Made by a program: the position numbers and the translations under genes | Origin: Maea johnstoni | Taxonomy: Eukaryota > Annelida > Polychaeta > Spionida > Magelonidae | Assembly (NCBI GenBank): GCA_963942565.1 | Contig: OZ012685.1 | Location: 3,982,711 to 4,046,710 of the forward strand | Length of the DNA: 64,000 bases | Reading direction: 5' to 3' | Shown: one piece after another, positions 36,010 through 48,246 of the stretch | Position numbering within the stretch: the stretch's first letter is position 1 | Layout of the letters: each line of letters begins with the position of its first letter | Notes under the pieces: model-generated | Seen by the model: only the letters and a program-made list of their open reading frames with translations | The model's database searches: none | What the model was told of the DNA's origin: nothing

Positions 36010-36300
36010 AAATGTTGGTGCCAGTGTTCTTACTTTCCGCGACTGTAGTCACATAGACTCATAGATAACACACTCCTCTCTCTTTAATTCTCCCGACACT
36101 AAAGCGCCCATCAGAGACAATACCCACTGCTCGCCCGATCCATTTTGATAGGTAGCAAGCTTTCTGCCGGCTCCAGACCAATTAGGTGAGATTACGTCAG
36201 TCCGAGAGGGGCACCTACATACTGGGAAAAGGCGATCCACTTGGATCTACTTGCCACTATCAAGGACATGTTGTTTACTGGAGAGGTTTTATGTATGCAG
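36010..36300. promoter_or_regulatory. Candidate regulatory block next to the gap (copy A)
   Basis: A stretch of about 96 bp (36102-36200 region, with GCGCCCATCAGAGACAATAC and CCAATTAGGTGAGATTACGT) is identical in copy B (about 44145-44242); the full 270 bp has about nine differences. Confidence 0.35.
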
Positions 36301-36500
36301 NNNNNNNNNNNNNNNNNNNNNNNNNNNNNNNNNNNNNNNNNNNNNNNNNNNNNNNNNNNNNNNNNNNNNNNNNNNNNNNNNNNNNNNNNNNNNNNNNNNN
36401 NNNNNNNNNNNNNNNNNNNNNNNNNNNNNNNNNNNNNNNNNNNNNNNNNNNNNNNNNNNNNNNNNNNNNNNNNNNNNNNNNNNNNNNNNNNNNNNNNNNN
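36301..36500. other. Assembly gap of exactly 200 N
   Basis: Undetermined bases. The round length suggests a fixed-size placeholder between contigs. Frames that read through it are meaningless. Confidence 0.99.
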
Positions 36501-37046
36501 CATTTTAAGATATGTGCAACTTGATATATTTGCTTTGGTGCACACAGCAGAAGAAATCCTCCCAGCACTGAGTACACAAATAGCATGGAAATGATTGAAA
36601 CATCCATGTCCATAAATGTATGTCCATAAATAACTAAAGACACAATGATAGTTTGTTGATTCTGCAACACTCGCAATAAAAGAGTAACACATTGCTTGCA
36701 TAGAGGGATATTCCCTTAACCCTTTCAATGCTGAGGCTACTTTCGTCCAACGCACAAGGACCCAAAGATCTTAGAAAACCATTTAAAACCTGTCATGTTG
36801 GTATTCATCGGGTAGCTCTCACTGAGTACTCTCAGATGAGTACCCATCTGCCAGGGTTTCAGTCATTTCTCAGCTTTTTTGCATCATTTTGTATTGACCA
36901 AATTAGCCACCAACATGATAAGGATTAATAAGCAAACCCTGTTGGAGCAGCAATTTGATAATAAGGATGATATATCTTCAAATCACTATGTGCTCTTGAA
37001 GAGCACCATGAGTGTGTACAGCACAAGTTTAAGTGAGATAGAGATA

Positions 37047-38006
37047 ATATGACGCTGGCATGGCCAGAAGCGAGCGAAGCTTTGGATGATCATTTTTTTT
37101 TACTTCTGACCAAAATACAGCATTGATTGACCGTAAATTAATGGCATTCAAAACATTACGATTTTAAAAATTTATATTTCGCAACTGATTTAGACGAGAA
37201 TTCAATGGCCAGTAGAATGAATTCTGGCGGTTCTATCGATCTAAACCGCATTAAAATTGACCCACGGACAGGCGAGAAATTCAGTTTTAACTTGGATATA
37301 GTAGCCGCCACTGCGTGGTATGGCCAGGAAGCGAGCCGAGAATTGAGCCACGGACGGGCGAGAAATTCAGTTTTAACGTGGATATACATGTAGTAGCAGC
37401 CACTTTCATTCATATTTCGCAACTGATTTTGACGAGAATTCAATGGCCAGTACAATGAATTCTGGCGGTTCTATCGATCTAAACCGCATTAAAATTGACC
37501 CACGGACAGGCGAGAAATTCAGTTTTAACTTGGATAAAGTAGCGACCACGGCGTGGTATGGCCAGGAAGCGAGCCGATTTTAAAGTGAAATCAATGGTCA
37601 GTAGAATGAATTCTGGCGGTTCTAAACTGCATTAGAATTGAGCCACGGACGGGCGAGAAATTAAGTTTTAACGTGGATATACATGTAGTAGCGGCCACTT
37701 TCATTCACGCACGTGCATTCGTACATTTCATCCAATGGGAGGGCGTGTTTGTTATTGTACTGCACATTACGTCATTGTCGACCAATGAAATCGGTCGTTA
37801 CTTAACCTACTAAAAAAATCCTCCAGAACGGAAGTCGTCCGCACGTTGTCCCGCACGTTGGACGATATTGTTGGACGGTGACAACTTTCTGGGTCTGTGT
37901 ATTTATTTCTTATAGTGACGTCTTATACACTCATATACACTCACGCTCAATTGACTGACTGCGAGGCTTCGCGAAAGGCCTACGGCCTTTCAAGCTTCGC
38001 TCGCTA
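37047..38006. mobile_element. ~960-bp insertion polymorphic between alleles
   Basis: Copy A reads through the site without it (29295-29301). The ends carry short inverted repeats: AGCGAGCGAAGCTT (37069-37082) faces AAGCTTCGCTCGCT (37992-38005). The interior holds two units of ~237 bp plus a partial third, with AATGAATTCTGGCGGTTCTA, CCGCATTAAAATTGACCCAC and TGGTATGGCCAGGAAGCGAG. Near its right side are CCAATGGGAGGG and GACCAATGAAAT (CCAAT-box words in both orientations). No transposase is seen. The exact ends and target duplication are not resolved. Confidence 0.8.
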
Positions 38007-38036
38007 TTAACACATTTTCAAAGAAAATATGCCGCA

Positions 38037-38390
38037 GAGAAATGTTGATAAAAACTCAACCTGCATCTGTCTTCAGAACTAATTTCAGAGTTCCCGTTTT
38101 TCAATTATTTCCAAGTCTTACAGAAATGTTGATCAAAATTCAACCTACACCTGTCCTTGAACTTATTTCAAAGTTCCTGTTTTTTTAATTATTCTCAAGT
38201 CTTAGAGAAATGTTATTCAAAACTCAATCTACATCTGTCCTTGAACTAATTTCAAAGTTCCTGTTTTTTCATTATTCTCAAGTCTTAGAGAATCGTTATT
38301 CAAAACTCAACCTACATCTGTCCTTGAACTATTTTCAAAGTTCCTGTTTTTGAGATATCACCGAGTAACAAAGAAATATTGATCAAAACG
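38037..38390. repeat. ~83-bp tandem repeat, 5 units (copy B)
   Basis: Units begin near 38037, 38120, 38203, 38287 and 38369. This is the allele of the 4-unit array at 29328. Confidence 0.88.
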
Positions 38391-38394
38391 TAGT

Positions 38395-38589
38395 TGCCCG
38401 AAAATTTTGATGAAATTATAGGTTATTATAAAGCATACTAAGGAAAATATTTGATGGAGAAACATTCACACAACCAACAACTCTACTTCAAATATTTCGC
38501 ACCATCATTTTCAATTCTGAGGTTACTGCCAAAAGTTTCACAGATCCGGACAACAATTTCTGGAGGAACTATAAGCATTAATGGGTTAA
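38395..38589 (+). mobile_element. piggyBac-like MITE (copy B)
   Basis: It ends GCATTAATGGG followed by TTAA (38586-38589). The left end has merged with the VNTR and is shorter than in copy A. Confidence 0.7.
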
Positions 38590-39192
38590 ACATAGAATCA
38601 GTAAGAAAAACTTTGAACTTCTTACCTGAGAAGGAACAAACACTGACGATGCTTCTTTCATTCTGTTCTACCTGTTTACCTGTGATTGATTGATTGCTTT
38701 TTCTCAGGTGTCTATAAATGCAAACTACTGTTCTATCATCCTGTCCTGCTGAATCTAAAAGCTGCCACTCTCTAGTCACATCAAATACACTTTGAATGAC
38801 AGTTATGATGCCCACAGACTGTTAAGATTTATGGTACCTTTCCAGGATCAGTATGCTGAAGTTAACTAATTAATTTGCAAGTATAATTCAAGTTTTTTAA
38901 TCTTATGGCTGTTTTCCCACACATTTCCTAGAAATCTCTCTTACAAGTTTCACTTGTTACACTTTTATCATGCAAAAACATCTAAATGAAAGCTGTTCCT
39001 CTCATTCCAATGGGCAAAGTTTTTCAATAGTTGTCATTGACTTATGGTTAGCCATTGGTTTCCCTGAGTACTGACTGAAGCTTTCCATGAATGGTTAGAT
39101 ACATTGGTACAAATGTATTGTACATTGCTTATGGTGCCAATGTAGATAGGATAATATTCATGATAATATTTATGATTGTATATAATCCATTA

Positions 39193-39550
39193 CAGGCACT
39201 AACATAAGTTTCAGAACTAACTTGCCATTCCAGTAAGGCAAGTCGTTAACAACTTTTACTTGCCCAACATAATTTTAGGCTTGCCCAAAATAAGTTATAA
39301 CATATGCTAGAATGGCATGTGTTATTTATCCTGGATTTAATGATTTGAAAAACATTTCCTTCTTTAATGTGTTGCATTGTTTGCATATTTCTAGGTATTT
39401 GTGCCATTTTCCATATAAGAATGTGTAGATTGCTCTGAAAATCAGCTTGCCCATTCAGGCAAGTGCAAACTAAAATGTACTTGTCCGAATGCCCTTTTTT
39501 CAAAGATTCACTTGCCAGGGCAAGCAGGCAAGTACTGATGTTGTTGCCTG
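39193..39550. mobile_element. CAGG-ended transposon (copy B allele)
   Basis: It matches 31015-31354, with a few extra bases near 39466-39485 and a diverged right end (GTTGTTGCCTG). Confidence 0.8.
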
Positions 39551-40084
39551 CGATTATAAGCCTTTGTGGCTGGCCGGATTTTTAACCCTTTTGTATTGTA
39601 TGTAATGAATACGATAATCTGGATTGGACAATAAACTATTTACCAACTGCAACAACTCTCATTTCCTCTGCTATTAATGACTGGCTAATCACAATTCTGT
39701 CCTAATATGGCAGAAGAGGGATGTGAAGAGGGAGTGAACATTCAGTCATAAACCTTTAAATATGTTTGATTTACAATCTTCGATAATCCTTCATATATCT
39801 TCTTTTGCAATAAACCTCATACTTCCTGTCGCATCTCCAAGTATCAAGTACCGGGCAGCGTCCTAAGGCAGCTGAAGATAATTTTATGAGAAAGTTAATG
39901 TCCCTCTCCCAGTAACGCCAAAGTGCCAAGATGTTGTCCCTGATGAAATTTCTATTTGCGAGACCTTGGGTTAATCTCCCAATTCACCTGGGAAATACAG
40001 CCGAATGTAAAGCTAAATGTCTTTGCCTCTCAAGCAGCCCATAAACCTCTTTGTTGCCAACAAGAGTGCATCAGCTTTTAATGA

Positions 40085-40852
40085 TACCTGTTGTTAATCT
40101 GATTTAGGGTTAATTCGCTCCCACTCAGCCACTTGCGCTAATCTATTTTGCATTTGGTTTTTGTTTTTCTGTCACCATGGGCTGATTGATGCACCCCCTC
40201 CGTCTATTAAGGAGAGTGCGGCTAATGTACTGCAGGGGGACAAACAGAACCTCGCAGTGTAGGGCCCACCATGTAGCGTACGCGTAGCCGCTAAACCGGC
40301 AAGTCCAAACAGTGCAAGATAAAATAGCCGCACGACCGCCAGTCCATCAAATACCCATAATCCTCCAGGCTCGGTAATCATGGCAAATCACACGGGACCT
40401 ATCAGCCATCAATAGAAAATGAGACAAGTACTCTTTAACTACTCTTCTGCGCCCGAGAAATTGAGGAGAAATGAAAAAGTCCTGAACTCCGACCCAGCAG
40501 AAATTGCTTGTCAATTCATGTAATTCCTGCTGCTCGGCGGCGGGCGGCAATGGTTGGCGTGCCAGCTTAAGGGGTTGACTTGCGGCGGGCTGGAGCGCGG
40601 CAGGCCTCAAGAGGCAGCAGGGGTTGATGTCTTGGCGGCGGGGTGACGGGCAGATGTTTGGTGATATGCCATTGTCAGGCGGTGGCAGGTGCATTAAGTC
40701 TCCTACTCTATGCTAATGACATTTCAGACAGATCCTTCCTGATCCACGTCGTCGGAATTGTCAACGTCATCGTCGCCAATTCACCAGGATGCTGCTGCTC
40801 GACAACTGATTCCAACTCCCACCAGAAACAAGAAACCAACAGGGAACATTAA
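40085..40852. promoter_or_regulatory. Candidate enhancer, copy B allele
   Basis: This is the allele of 32100-32870, with the same homeodomain- and POU-like words. The downstream edge (ACATTAACCCATCCATGCCC) is the start of a decayed TTAA MITE in both alleles. Confidence 0.5.
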
Positions 40853-41655
40853 CCCATCCATGCCCGCAACTTCCAAAAACGCTTGGCAATTTTTAGTAAT
40901 AATATCATCATATTCATCCATTTTAGTACTAGATTGAGGGATTTATATTTCAATAATGATATCAACATATTGAAATGTTTTAATGGAAAGTGGTTCTTAA
41001 GAAGTAATCTTTTTCTATAGGAATGTTAATGCCATACATGCAAGACAATTCTAATTCTATCTTATCAAGTACATATTCCTGTCAGAAGAAATTCTGAAAC
41101 AACACTTACAGCTTAGTGAGTACACACTTACAACTTTCTCATCACTATTCAATAAGGTAACATATGATATAATAATATCAACAGTATAAGTGGTTACATG
41201 AAGTAATTGTTGTGATAGGTGAATTAGGTTGTTTAAATAACTTGTTCTTGTCAGTAAGCAAAATACCCCAAACGAGAACTTTTTTATTTTTTTATTTTAT
41301 TTGTATTCATTCACTTGCTTGTCAAGTATGACCAGCGTCGTACAATTCAATATGTATCAGACATTTTGTATAACTATGACCCTTTGCTGTACTGGGTTAG
41401 GGCGTGAAACATCTTAAATATATATATCAAACATTTATGTATACTAGGTATATTGGTAATAAACAACAATGTAGTATGTAAACATGCATGTCCTCATCTA
41501 CTCTTCCATCTAAGCTTATCCTGGACAGCTATTTGCTTGTTTATTTGCACCGTGCGTCAGCAACCCTGAGCATTGTCTTTAGATTAGCACTGCCATTTGC
41601 CAACTGTGACAATGTGGCCAGAGTTTAGTGGACCTAATAGAACTGGCATCAGTGC

Positions 41656-41885
41656 TTAACCTATTCATGCTTGTTGCAGCAAAAATCCTCCCGACTATTA
41701 TGATAATATCTTTTAAAACTAAGAATTATTCTGAAAAATATATGAAGGAGATATGTTAATCAGAACTGGAGTAACAAGTCTCCTTCTAAGATGTTGAGAA
41801 TTGATACTTCATTTCTAAGTTATACTCAAAAATCCTAGATCCAGACGACACTTGCCAAGAAGACCTTGAGGCCTCAGTGCTTAAT
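41656..41885 (+). mobile_element. piggyBac-like MITE (copy B)
   Basis: TTAACCTATTCATGCTTGTT starts it. This is the allele of 33643, with the highest local divergence in the block (over ten differences in the first 50 bp). Confidence 0.7.
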
Positions 41886-42689
41886 TCTATGACTGTGTCT
41901 ACGGAAAGGGCACATGAGGTCTTGTCCTTTTAATGGGCGAATTCACCCGTCATCCAATTTCTCCCAGCAGCAAAAACAGAATCTGTAATTTTTGTCAGGG
42001 TTAGCTATGGGTAAAAATAACTTCTTATTGTCCAAATAGCATTTTTGCAGGCATTTACTTAGTTAACCCTATCAGAATTAATAAATTTCTAGGAAATTTC
42101 GCACATTTCATAATCAATAAGTTCTTGGATATGTCCTGTTTATTTCGGTGATGCTTCACTATCATTTGAAGTAATCTGTTTTCCTGCATTCATACATATC
42201 ATAATCAAGGACAATTTTGGCCTGCATTAAGCCATTGTATAATCTCTCTGCTTGAGGGTGTTCTGTTCTGGAAAACAACATCTATGAAAGTCTGTGTTGG
42301 AGCTTGATTCATCTGGTTTTGAAATGTGCTCCATCCATCTGCAGTAATTAGTCTGTGAGGGCATAGGGAATTATGACATGGTATAAAATTTCTTCCACCC
42401 TCCAATCATTATGACTATACATTTCAATTGTTGAAAATAGTCAAACCCTGTCACAGAAACAAACCACCTGTTAGCTGGAAAAGACAATCTGTCATCCCCC
42501 CCCCCCCCTCAGTAAATAAGCAAATTGCATAATTTCTTATCTGTTATAAAGATAACCTTCCCACACAGACCATTCTAATTATTAACTTGTATGCATCAAA
42601 AGTGGTGATTGGGCAAATATGAACACATCTTCTCCTCAAATAGAGTGATACTTGAAAAAAAAAACGAAGACGGATTGTTAAAGACTACA

Positions 42690-43250
42690 GGAAGAACATA
42701 TTCATTCAAATATCTATTAAATGTTTTATTGCTGCCAAGATATTAGTCAAATATCTATCAAAATGTTGCATTGTTGCCAAGACCATTTCTACATTCCAGA
42801 GTTGAATGTATTTTCAAGTTACTTTAAGTACTTTCTTGGCAGGTTTAGCTTGATTTTGTTTTCCAAGAAAAGATATATTCTACCTGAAGAAAACTGACTT
42901 ATTCCTGAATAAAATATCATGCTTACTGTAAATCTACGAAGGACAGGTGTGACTGTAATTGTTCAGGCCTTTGATACACGTTTTAGTATTGTATACCATC
43001 AGGGATAGATGGATAGGAAAGACGAGTTGTGTCTATCGGCGTATATGGCAGACTCAGTAATCCTCAGCCTGCCTCAGATCCCTGTGCCTTAATGTATCAG
43101 GCAGAGGAATCCCTAGTGGTCCCTTAATAAAGCAGCAGGAGACAGTGCCAGTCCCTGGTGGTCCCTTAATAAAGAGGCGGGAGACAGTGACAATACAAGC
43201 CAGCCTCTACTGGCACCAGCCTTTCTCTGCACACTAATCTCTTGTCTCTG
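42690..43250. promoter_or_regulatory. Low-divergence block, copy B allele
   Basis: This is the allele of 34680-35280, including both units of the 42-bp duplication. Confidence 0.4.
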
Positions 43251-43667
43251 GGCATAGAATCACACATTTATTCCCATTCCCCACGAGCCTGAATTCAAAC
43301 AAATCACTCTTGAATAAAATATGAATGCAAAGCTTATTTGGATGAAAATTTCTTCTTTTTTATGATCAAATGTGTAGTATTTTGTTTTGATCATCAATAC
43401 TTTTAAAATTATTTTGAAATCATCTTTTTAATGATTTTTTTCTTTTTTCAATGAAATGTGTGGGTGAATATCCAGAACAATTCAGTTTAATTCAGTTTCC
43501 TTAACCATGGACTATTGGATACTAATATCATCTCATGATGGTATAGTTGAAATAGTTTATTTGATTTTTCCTAAAATATTCTTCAGTGTATTAAACTTTT
43601 CTGGATAATAAAAATTTATCGCAGAATGGCCAAAAAAAACTAAATTTTATCTTCAGTTGACTCCTGG

Positions 43668-43890
43668 CTGGGTTAGGGCCAGTCCTCTAACCTAGTGGTC
43701 TCAAGTATTGCCACTGAATGCTATCTGTCCCTCATACCGGTGCATGGTTTCGAAGTCAGCTTAAGGCATGTGAGAAAGTTGCCAGTGACTTAGGGTTAGG
43801 TGGTGAGCACTATGGTTCCCTCCGACATGAGCTACTTAATAAATACAATTAAGCCTGAATATGACAGAAAAAATGACACAGAAGAAAAAT
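43668..43890 (+). mobile_element. SINE copy (copy B)
   Basis: GGTTAGGGCCAGTCC and CCTAGTGGTCTCAAG form the A-box region; CATGGTTTCGAAGTC resembles a B box; the body has GTGACTTAGGGTTAGGTGG. Confidence 0.68.
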
Positions 43891-44039
43891 TCTGAAGTCC
43901 TAAGTACGGTATTTGATATTGTGTCCGAGCATTGATAATGTTCATAAAGAATTAAACTTTATTGAATAGTGAAAGATTTATCACAGGAATGCAAAAAAAA
44001 ATAATTTTAATTCCAATTTTATACGATTTCTCCGGCTGT

Positions 44040-44344
44040 GAATTAAAAAGTACAGATGTTGGTGACAGTGTTCTTACTTTCGGCGACTGTAGCCACATAG
44101 ACCCATAGATAACACACTTCTCTCTCTTTAATTCTCCCGACACTCAAGCGCCCATCAGAGACAATACCCACTGCTCGCCCGATCCATTTTGATAGGTAGC
44201 AAGCTTTCTGCCGGCTCCAGACCAATTAGGTGAGATTACGTCAGTCCTAGAGGGGAACCTACGTACTGGGAAAAGGCGATCCACTTGGATCTACTTGCCA
44301 CTATCAAGGACATGTTGTTTACTGGAGAGGTTTTACGTATGCAG
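44040..44344. promoter_or_regulatory. Candidate regulatory block, copy B allele
   Basis: This is the allele of 36010-36300. Sequence past 44344 is single-copy in the window. Confidence 0.35.
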
Positions 44345-44569
44345 GGAGGAAGGATACATGGTATTAAGGTGGTTATGGTGCAATTACAAGATACATATTA
44401 CAATTTAAGGATCCTAGGACAAAGTTTCCAAACAACAAGCTCTTAACCCTTCCATACTCAAAGGAGGGGAGGGGGGAAGTGCCCAGTAAGGTCTGCCTGC
44501 CTTTCTCACGTAACAGGTGTGGGGGAAGGGATGCTAGTGGTACATCTACATGTTCCGCAGCTCCCCCCT

Positions 44570-45012
44570 GCCTCCCAGTGGTATAGCTGCATGTCCTACT
44601 ACGCCCCCTCTCTCCACTTTTCCCCTATATCTACCCACCCACATATAAAGCCAAGCCACATCTCTGAGAAGAGTCTCAGGCTCTGATGACAGTGGTATAG
44701 ATACATGCATGCTCTGCACCCCCCTCCCATCCCAGGCACTGATGACAGTGGTATAGATACACGCTCTGCATGCACCCACCCCCCCCCCCCTCTCCCATCC
44801 CTCTCTCCCCCATCTAACCCCCCCCCCCCAACCCACGTATATGGCCAAGCCACCACTCTCTCAGAAGAATCTCAGGCGCTGATGACAATGCTATACCAAC
44901 ATGCACCCCCCCCCCCCCCACTCCCTCTCTCTCTCTCCCCCCATCCCCCAAACCCACCCACGTATATGGCTTGGCCATCACTCTGAGAGGAGTCTCAGGC
45001 GCTGATGACAGT
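44570..45012. repeat. C-rich minisatellite, ~3.5 diverged units
   Basis: GAGAAGAGTCTCAGGCTCTG, CAGAAGAATCTCAGGCGCTG and GAGAGGAGTCTCAGGCGCTG each follow ATATGGCCAAGCCA-like words (about 44650, 44850 and 44970). Between them lie C runs with CTCTC. GATGACAGTGGTATAGATAC recurs at 44683 and 44739. Confidence 0.85.
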
Positions 45013-45310
45013 GGCACCGACTTCATTACCCCCCATCATGCTGTCTGCCCCTTCTCCATCACTGCCCTGCTTATGACAGACACTGACTCCCACAGATTGA
45101 GTTTTACACTCCTCAAATTTGCTTTTCTTGCTTTCTAGATGCACGGACACGATGGCCTGCCATGTTTCCCAGTTAAAGTAATAGCTTGTTACGGAGGAAG
45201 TGGGTGCACACACACCGCAGCGCCAATTGTGTACAAAAACAACGTGTTTCACTGCCGGCGTGCCATACAGCTGAATCATCCCTACAGCAAATGAAATTGA
45301 AAGGGTAATT
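45013..45310. promoter_or_regulatory. Candidate regulatory block
   Basis: A mixed-composition block contains TTTCCCAGTTAAAGTAATAG, CGCAGCGCCAATTGTGTAC and AGGGTAATTACTAATACACC. Composition and motifs are the only evidence. Confidence 0.3.
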
Positions 45311-45674
45311 ACTAATACACCTCAGAACTCATATTCTCATACAGCACATTCCACTTTATTATGTTGTCACTTTTCAGAGAATTTGATTTGTGACTTCCCC
45401 TCCTCCACAAAAAAGTTGTATAAGAAATATAGTTTTCCGTATTATTTTCTTCTACATAAGAGTCATCTTACTTTCTGCTCTTAGTAAAGAAGTTGTATAG
45501 GAACAATAGTTCTTTTCTTCTTTCTTTTATTCAAGAAACATCTATAATGATGCGTAGCCTTTTTTGTTTGTTTGATGCCCTTTCGTAGTGAAAACGTTTT
45601 CAAATATCCTGTCTGAACTACAAATGAAATATTTATCTGTTACCAATTAAACTCTTGTTTGTGCTTAGTCTATC
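45311..45674. other. AT-rich spacer
   Basis: A diverged repeat (AGTTGTATAAGAAATATAGTT and AGTTGTATAGGAACAATAGTT, about 45413 and 45491) is the only structure seen. Confidence 0.4.
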
Positions 45675-45888
45675 TCATTCATGCCTTTGTAAGTGTCATC
45701 TGACCCTAAAAACCTTCAGGAAATACCTTTGGAATCAATCATAAATTAACAAAGTATTTAAAAAAAAGTGTGGGTTAGGTTCAGATAATAATTTCTCCAA
45801 TTACATTTGCTTTGAAAAATGCATTATTCCCGAAGATGTTACCAAAATGTTTGCATATTTTTGGGCAATACTGGTATGAATGGGTTAA
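45675..45888 (+). mobile_element. piggyBac-like MITE, diverged
   Basis: CATTCATGCCTTTGTAAGTG starts it and GGTATGAATGGGTTAA ends it (TTAA at 45885-45888). A duplicate of the right end (CATATTTGGACAATACTGGT) follows at about 45935. Confidence 0.6.
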
Positions 45889-46004
45889 ACGCTTGAAACT
45901 GATCTGATGCAACTTTCGTAACCAAAATTGCTGCCCATATTTGGACAATACTGGTGTGAAGAGGTTATAAACTTGAGACTGATCTTCTATTCTGTTTGGA
46001 CAAG

Positions 46005-46200
46005 CAGAATAAACATTAATGATGGCCCACCTCATTTGCACCTTTCTGACAGATCCCTGGCCCCTGGGGTCGGGACCTCTGACCTGGGTGACATTCCTGC
46101 CATTGTTCTATCCTCATTCATCACAGCCAAACCAATCTTTACTATCACACCTACAAACAAAATAGCCCATCAAGCTCATCCGACACTACACTGGTGTTAA
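46005..46200. promoter_or_regulatory. Candidate regulatory block
   Basis: A GC-richer stretch with TTTCTGACAGATCCCTGGCC (TGACAG, a Meis/Tgif-type word) and GACCTCTGACCTGGGTGAC (a nuclear-receptor-like TGACCT half-site). Confidence 0.25.
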
Positions 46201-46938
46201 CCCTGATCATAGGCCGATGAATCATTTTCTTCTCAAACTATTGTTATTGGTAGCCTGCAAATCATGGAGGTGAAAATATTGCATTGCTCCTATGTCAGTT
46301 AGTATATCCATGTCAAAAAGCATACAAAACATCGAAATTTCAACTTTTTGTCACTTTTCTGTCGTGACCAGCCAGTTGTAACTGGTGGAGGAAACTGGAG
46401 TATCTGGTGAAAAAAATCACTGCTTAACCCCACTGTCACTGGCAACATTCTCATAAAAACATCAATAATGAAGGTACCAAATGTGCTTTAGCAAAAAATT
46501 AAATGAAGAAGTTTTTTCCAAAGGCCTTTGAGAAATTGTCCTTTCCTCAATTGTTATGAAAACTTTTCTATTTTTGTTTAATATATGCTATTTATTTCAT
46601 CCAATCTTGTTTTGAGTTGATTGATTTGGCCAACTGTGTGGTGATTTTTATAGTTTCTACTACTTTCAAGTAATACATTACAAATTAATCATTCATAATT
46701 GGTTTTACAATGGCATATACATGGCCTTTAAAGACCCATTAAAGGAACGCCATTAGTGCTGAAATAGGAATTTTCTTTTATTACTTTTGCGTACAAGTTC
46801 CTGATTGAGCTGTTGTGAAGCTAGCAAGAAATGCTTGCCTAAAATAATGAAATAGCCATAATCTTATGAATGCTTTGATAAGATGATAAAAATATGAACT
46901 ATTGCAGTAGAGAAATTACAGCAATTGGGCAATCAAAA
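46201..46938. other. AT-rich spacer
   Basis: No gene or element is recognised. Confidence 0.35.
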
Positions 46939-47572
46939 ATGATTGGTTCCTTTAAAATTTTCACGTTGCGATACAATATCTTAATGAAATTATTAACAAT
47001 ACTGCCTGCCTCTCAGAGATCTAATCTTGTTTAATTAAGCATTAAGAAATTTGACAATAAATAGCAAAATACCTTTGTGCAGACAGGGCTTGCCCCGTTG
47101 CCCCGGGCAAGTAGAATTTGTAAATTATAGCTGTAGGGCAAGTGAAAACTGTATCTTGCTTGCCCCACTGGGCAGGTACGCTGTGTATATTTCAGGTTTA
47201 CTTTTGAGAATGTGTGCAAGTTTTGTGGTCTTGAATCCAAGCTTGTACTAGAAAATATGCTTTCACATGCCAGCACCATATTCTATTTGGTTTTAGATGA
47301 AACATTTTAAAACATAAAACTTTTCAAGGGCCGGTGAAGGTTTTAGTGGGGCAAGTGAAAGTTAAATCTCACTTGCCCTACTGGGCAAGTTGCCGCAAAA
47401 GTTAACGTCGGGCCCTGGCAGAGGTGTCCAAGTAGCATTAGCAATTAAGTCAATTTTCGATATATTTTAAATCTTAATAATACTATACGATACTTAGCTT
47501 TTTTTAATACGATACAATATCCCCATTCAATATCGATATTGGCATTGTATTGAGTACCGGAACCAATCCCTA
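46939..47572. mobile_element. DNA transposon with 10-bp flanking repeat, interrupted by another element
   Basis: GATTGGTTCC (46941-46950) faces GGAACCAATC (47559-47568). GCAATCAAAA flanks both ends (46929-46938 and 47573-47582), consistent with a target duplication of about 8-10 bp as in hAT elements. The interior has GCGATACAATATC, ATACTATACGATACTTAGC and CAATATCGATATTGG. The relative at 19788 shares this order but lacks the insertion. Confidence 0.8.
47094..47417. mobile_element. CAGG-ended transposon, 324 bp, nested, with 5-bp target duplication
   Basis: It starts CAGGGCTTGCCCCGTTGC and ends GTTAACGTCGGGCCCTG. GCAGA flanks both sides (47089-47093 and 47418-47422). The interior has GGGCAAGT or ACTTGCCC near both ends (CCCCGGGCAAGTAGAATTTG; CACTTGCCCTACTGGGCAAG). 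It sits inside the 46939-47572 element, so it is the younger insertion. Confidence 0.85.
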
Positions 47573-47639
47573 GCAATCAAAAGTATTTGGTTTTGCAAAG
47601 TGTTCCGAACTGTATGCAATTACTATTCCAGGCTTGTTC

Positions 47640-48000
47640 TGTGGCAAAGCAAACTCTCCACAAGCAATTACCCATGCCATGCTCCAGGCCCTTCAGGGAA
47701 CATCTGCTGGGCCCTGTCTGCATCTATCCATCTAACGTCAAAACCGTTATTGATGGGGTGCGAGCTCCTCAGAGCCGCCAGCCAGTTTACGGAGCGGGGA
47801 TCCCAGGGGGCGCCATTGTAGCCCACAGATAGCTAATCAGTGAAGACAAAAAATAGGCACAAACACGGGTCAAATCGTTACCCTGACCCCTTTGTGTTTT
47901 TATGAAGGTCAGACATCATACCCCATTAACCCCTGTCTTCTTAAAATGACCTACCGGTCTAATTAGCATATCTCTCATCGAAATACCCTCCCCACTTTGG
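47640..48000. promoter_or_regulatory. Candidate regulatory block
   Basis: A GC-rich block includes AAAACCGTTATTGATGGGGT, AGCTAATCAGTGAAGAC and CGGTCTAATTAGCATATCTC. Two short overlapping frames are open here but have no recognisable domain. Confidence 0.35.
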
Positions 48001-48039
48001 GCACCAACGAACCATCACAGCAAAATTATTACCACCAGC

Positions 48040-48246
48040 GTGCAACATAACCACTTGCCCCGTTGCAAGTGAATTTGGCAAAAAACAGCAATGGGGCAAG
48101 CTGAACAAGACCCTGACTTGCCCTGCTCTGCAAGTAATGTTTTGGGCAAGTTCCAATCGTACCTTTGTTTAACAGAGGCGGGGCAAGTCAACTTTAGGAA
48201 CAGCTTACCCTGCTCAGAAAATAATGTTTTGCAACCTATGTTGCAC
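48040..48246 (+). mobile_element. Inverted-repeat element with CTTGCCC words, ~207 bp
   Basis: GTGCAACATA (48040-48049) is the exact reverse complement of TATGTTGCAC (48237-48246). The interior has CTTGCCCCGTTGCAAGTG, CTGACTTGCCCTGC, GGGGCAAGCTGAACAAGACC and AGTAATGTTTTGGGCAAGTT. It matches 52511-52729 in the opposite orientation. Confidence 0.7.

Larger units (their letters stand above)
36501..44344. repeat. Allelic copy B of the ~7.8 kb block
   Basis: It starts right after the gap at the base aligned with 28749 and ends at the base aligned with 36300, the last base before the gap. It has a ~960-bp insertion (37047-38006) and a fifth VNTR unit that copy A lacks. Confidence 0.93.

Noticed and set aside
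36186-36755. Frames of 85-187 codons crossing the N run
   Set aside because: They exist only because undetermined bases contain no stops.
47587-47832. 81-codon plus-strand frame in a GC-rich block
   Set aside because: A second overlapping frame of 73 codons is also open; no domain, splice context or homologue is seen.
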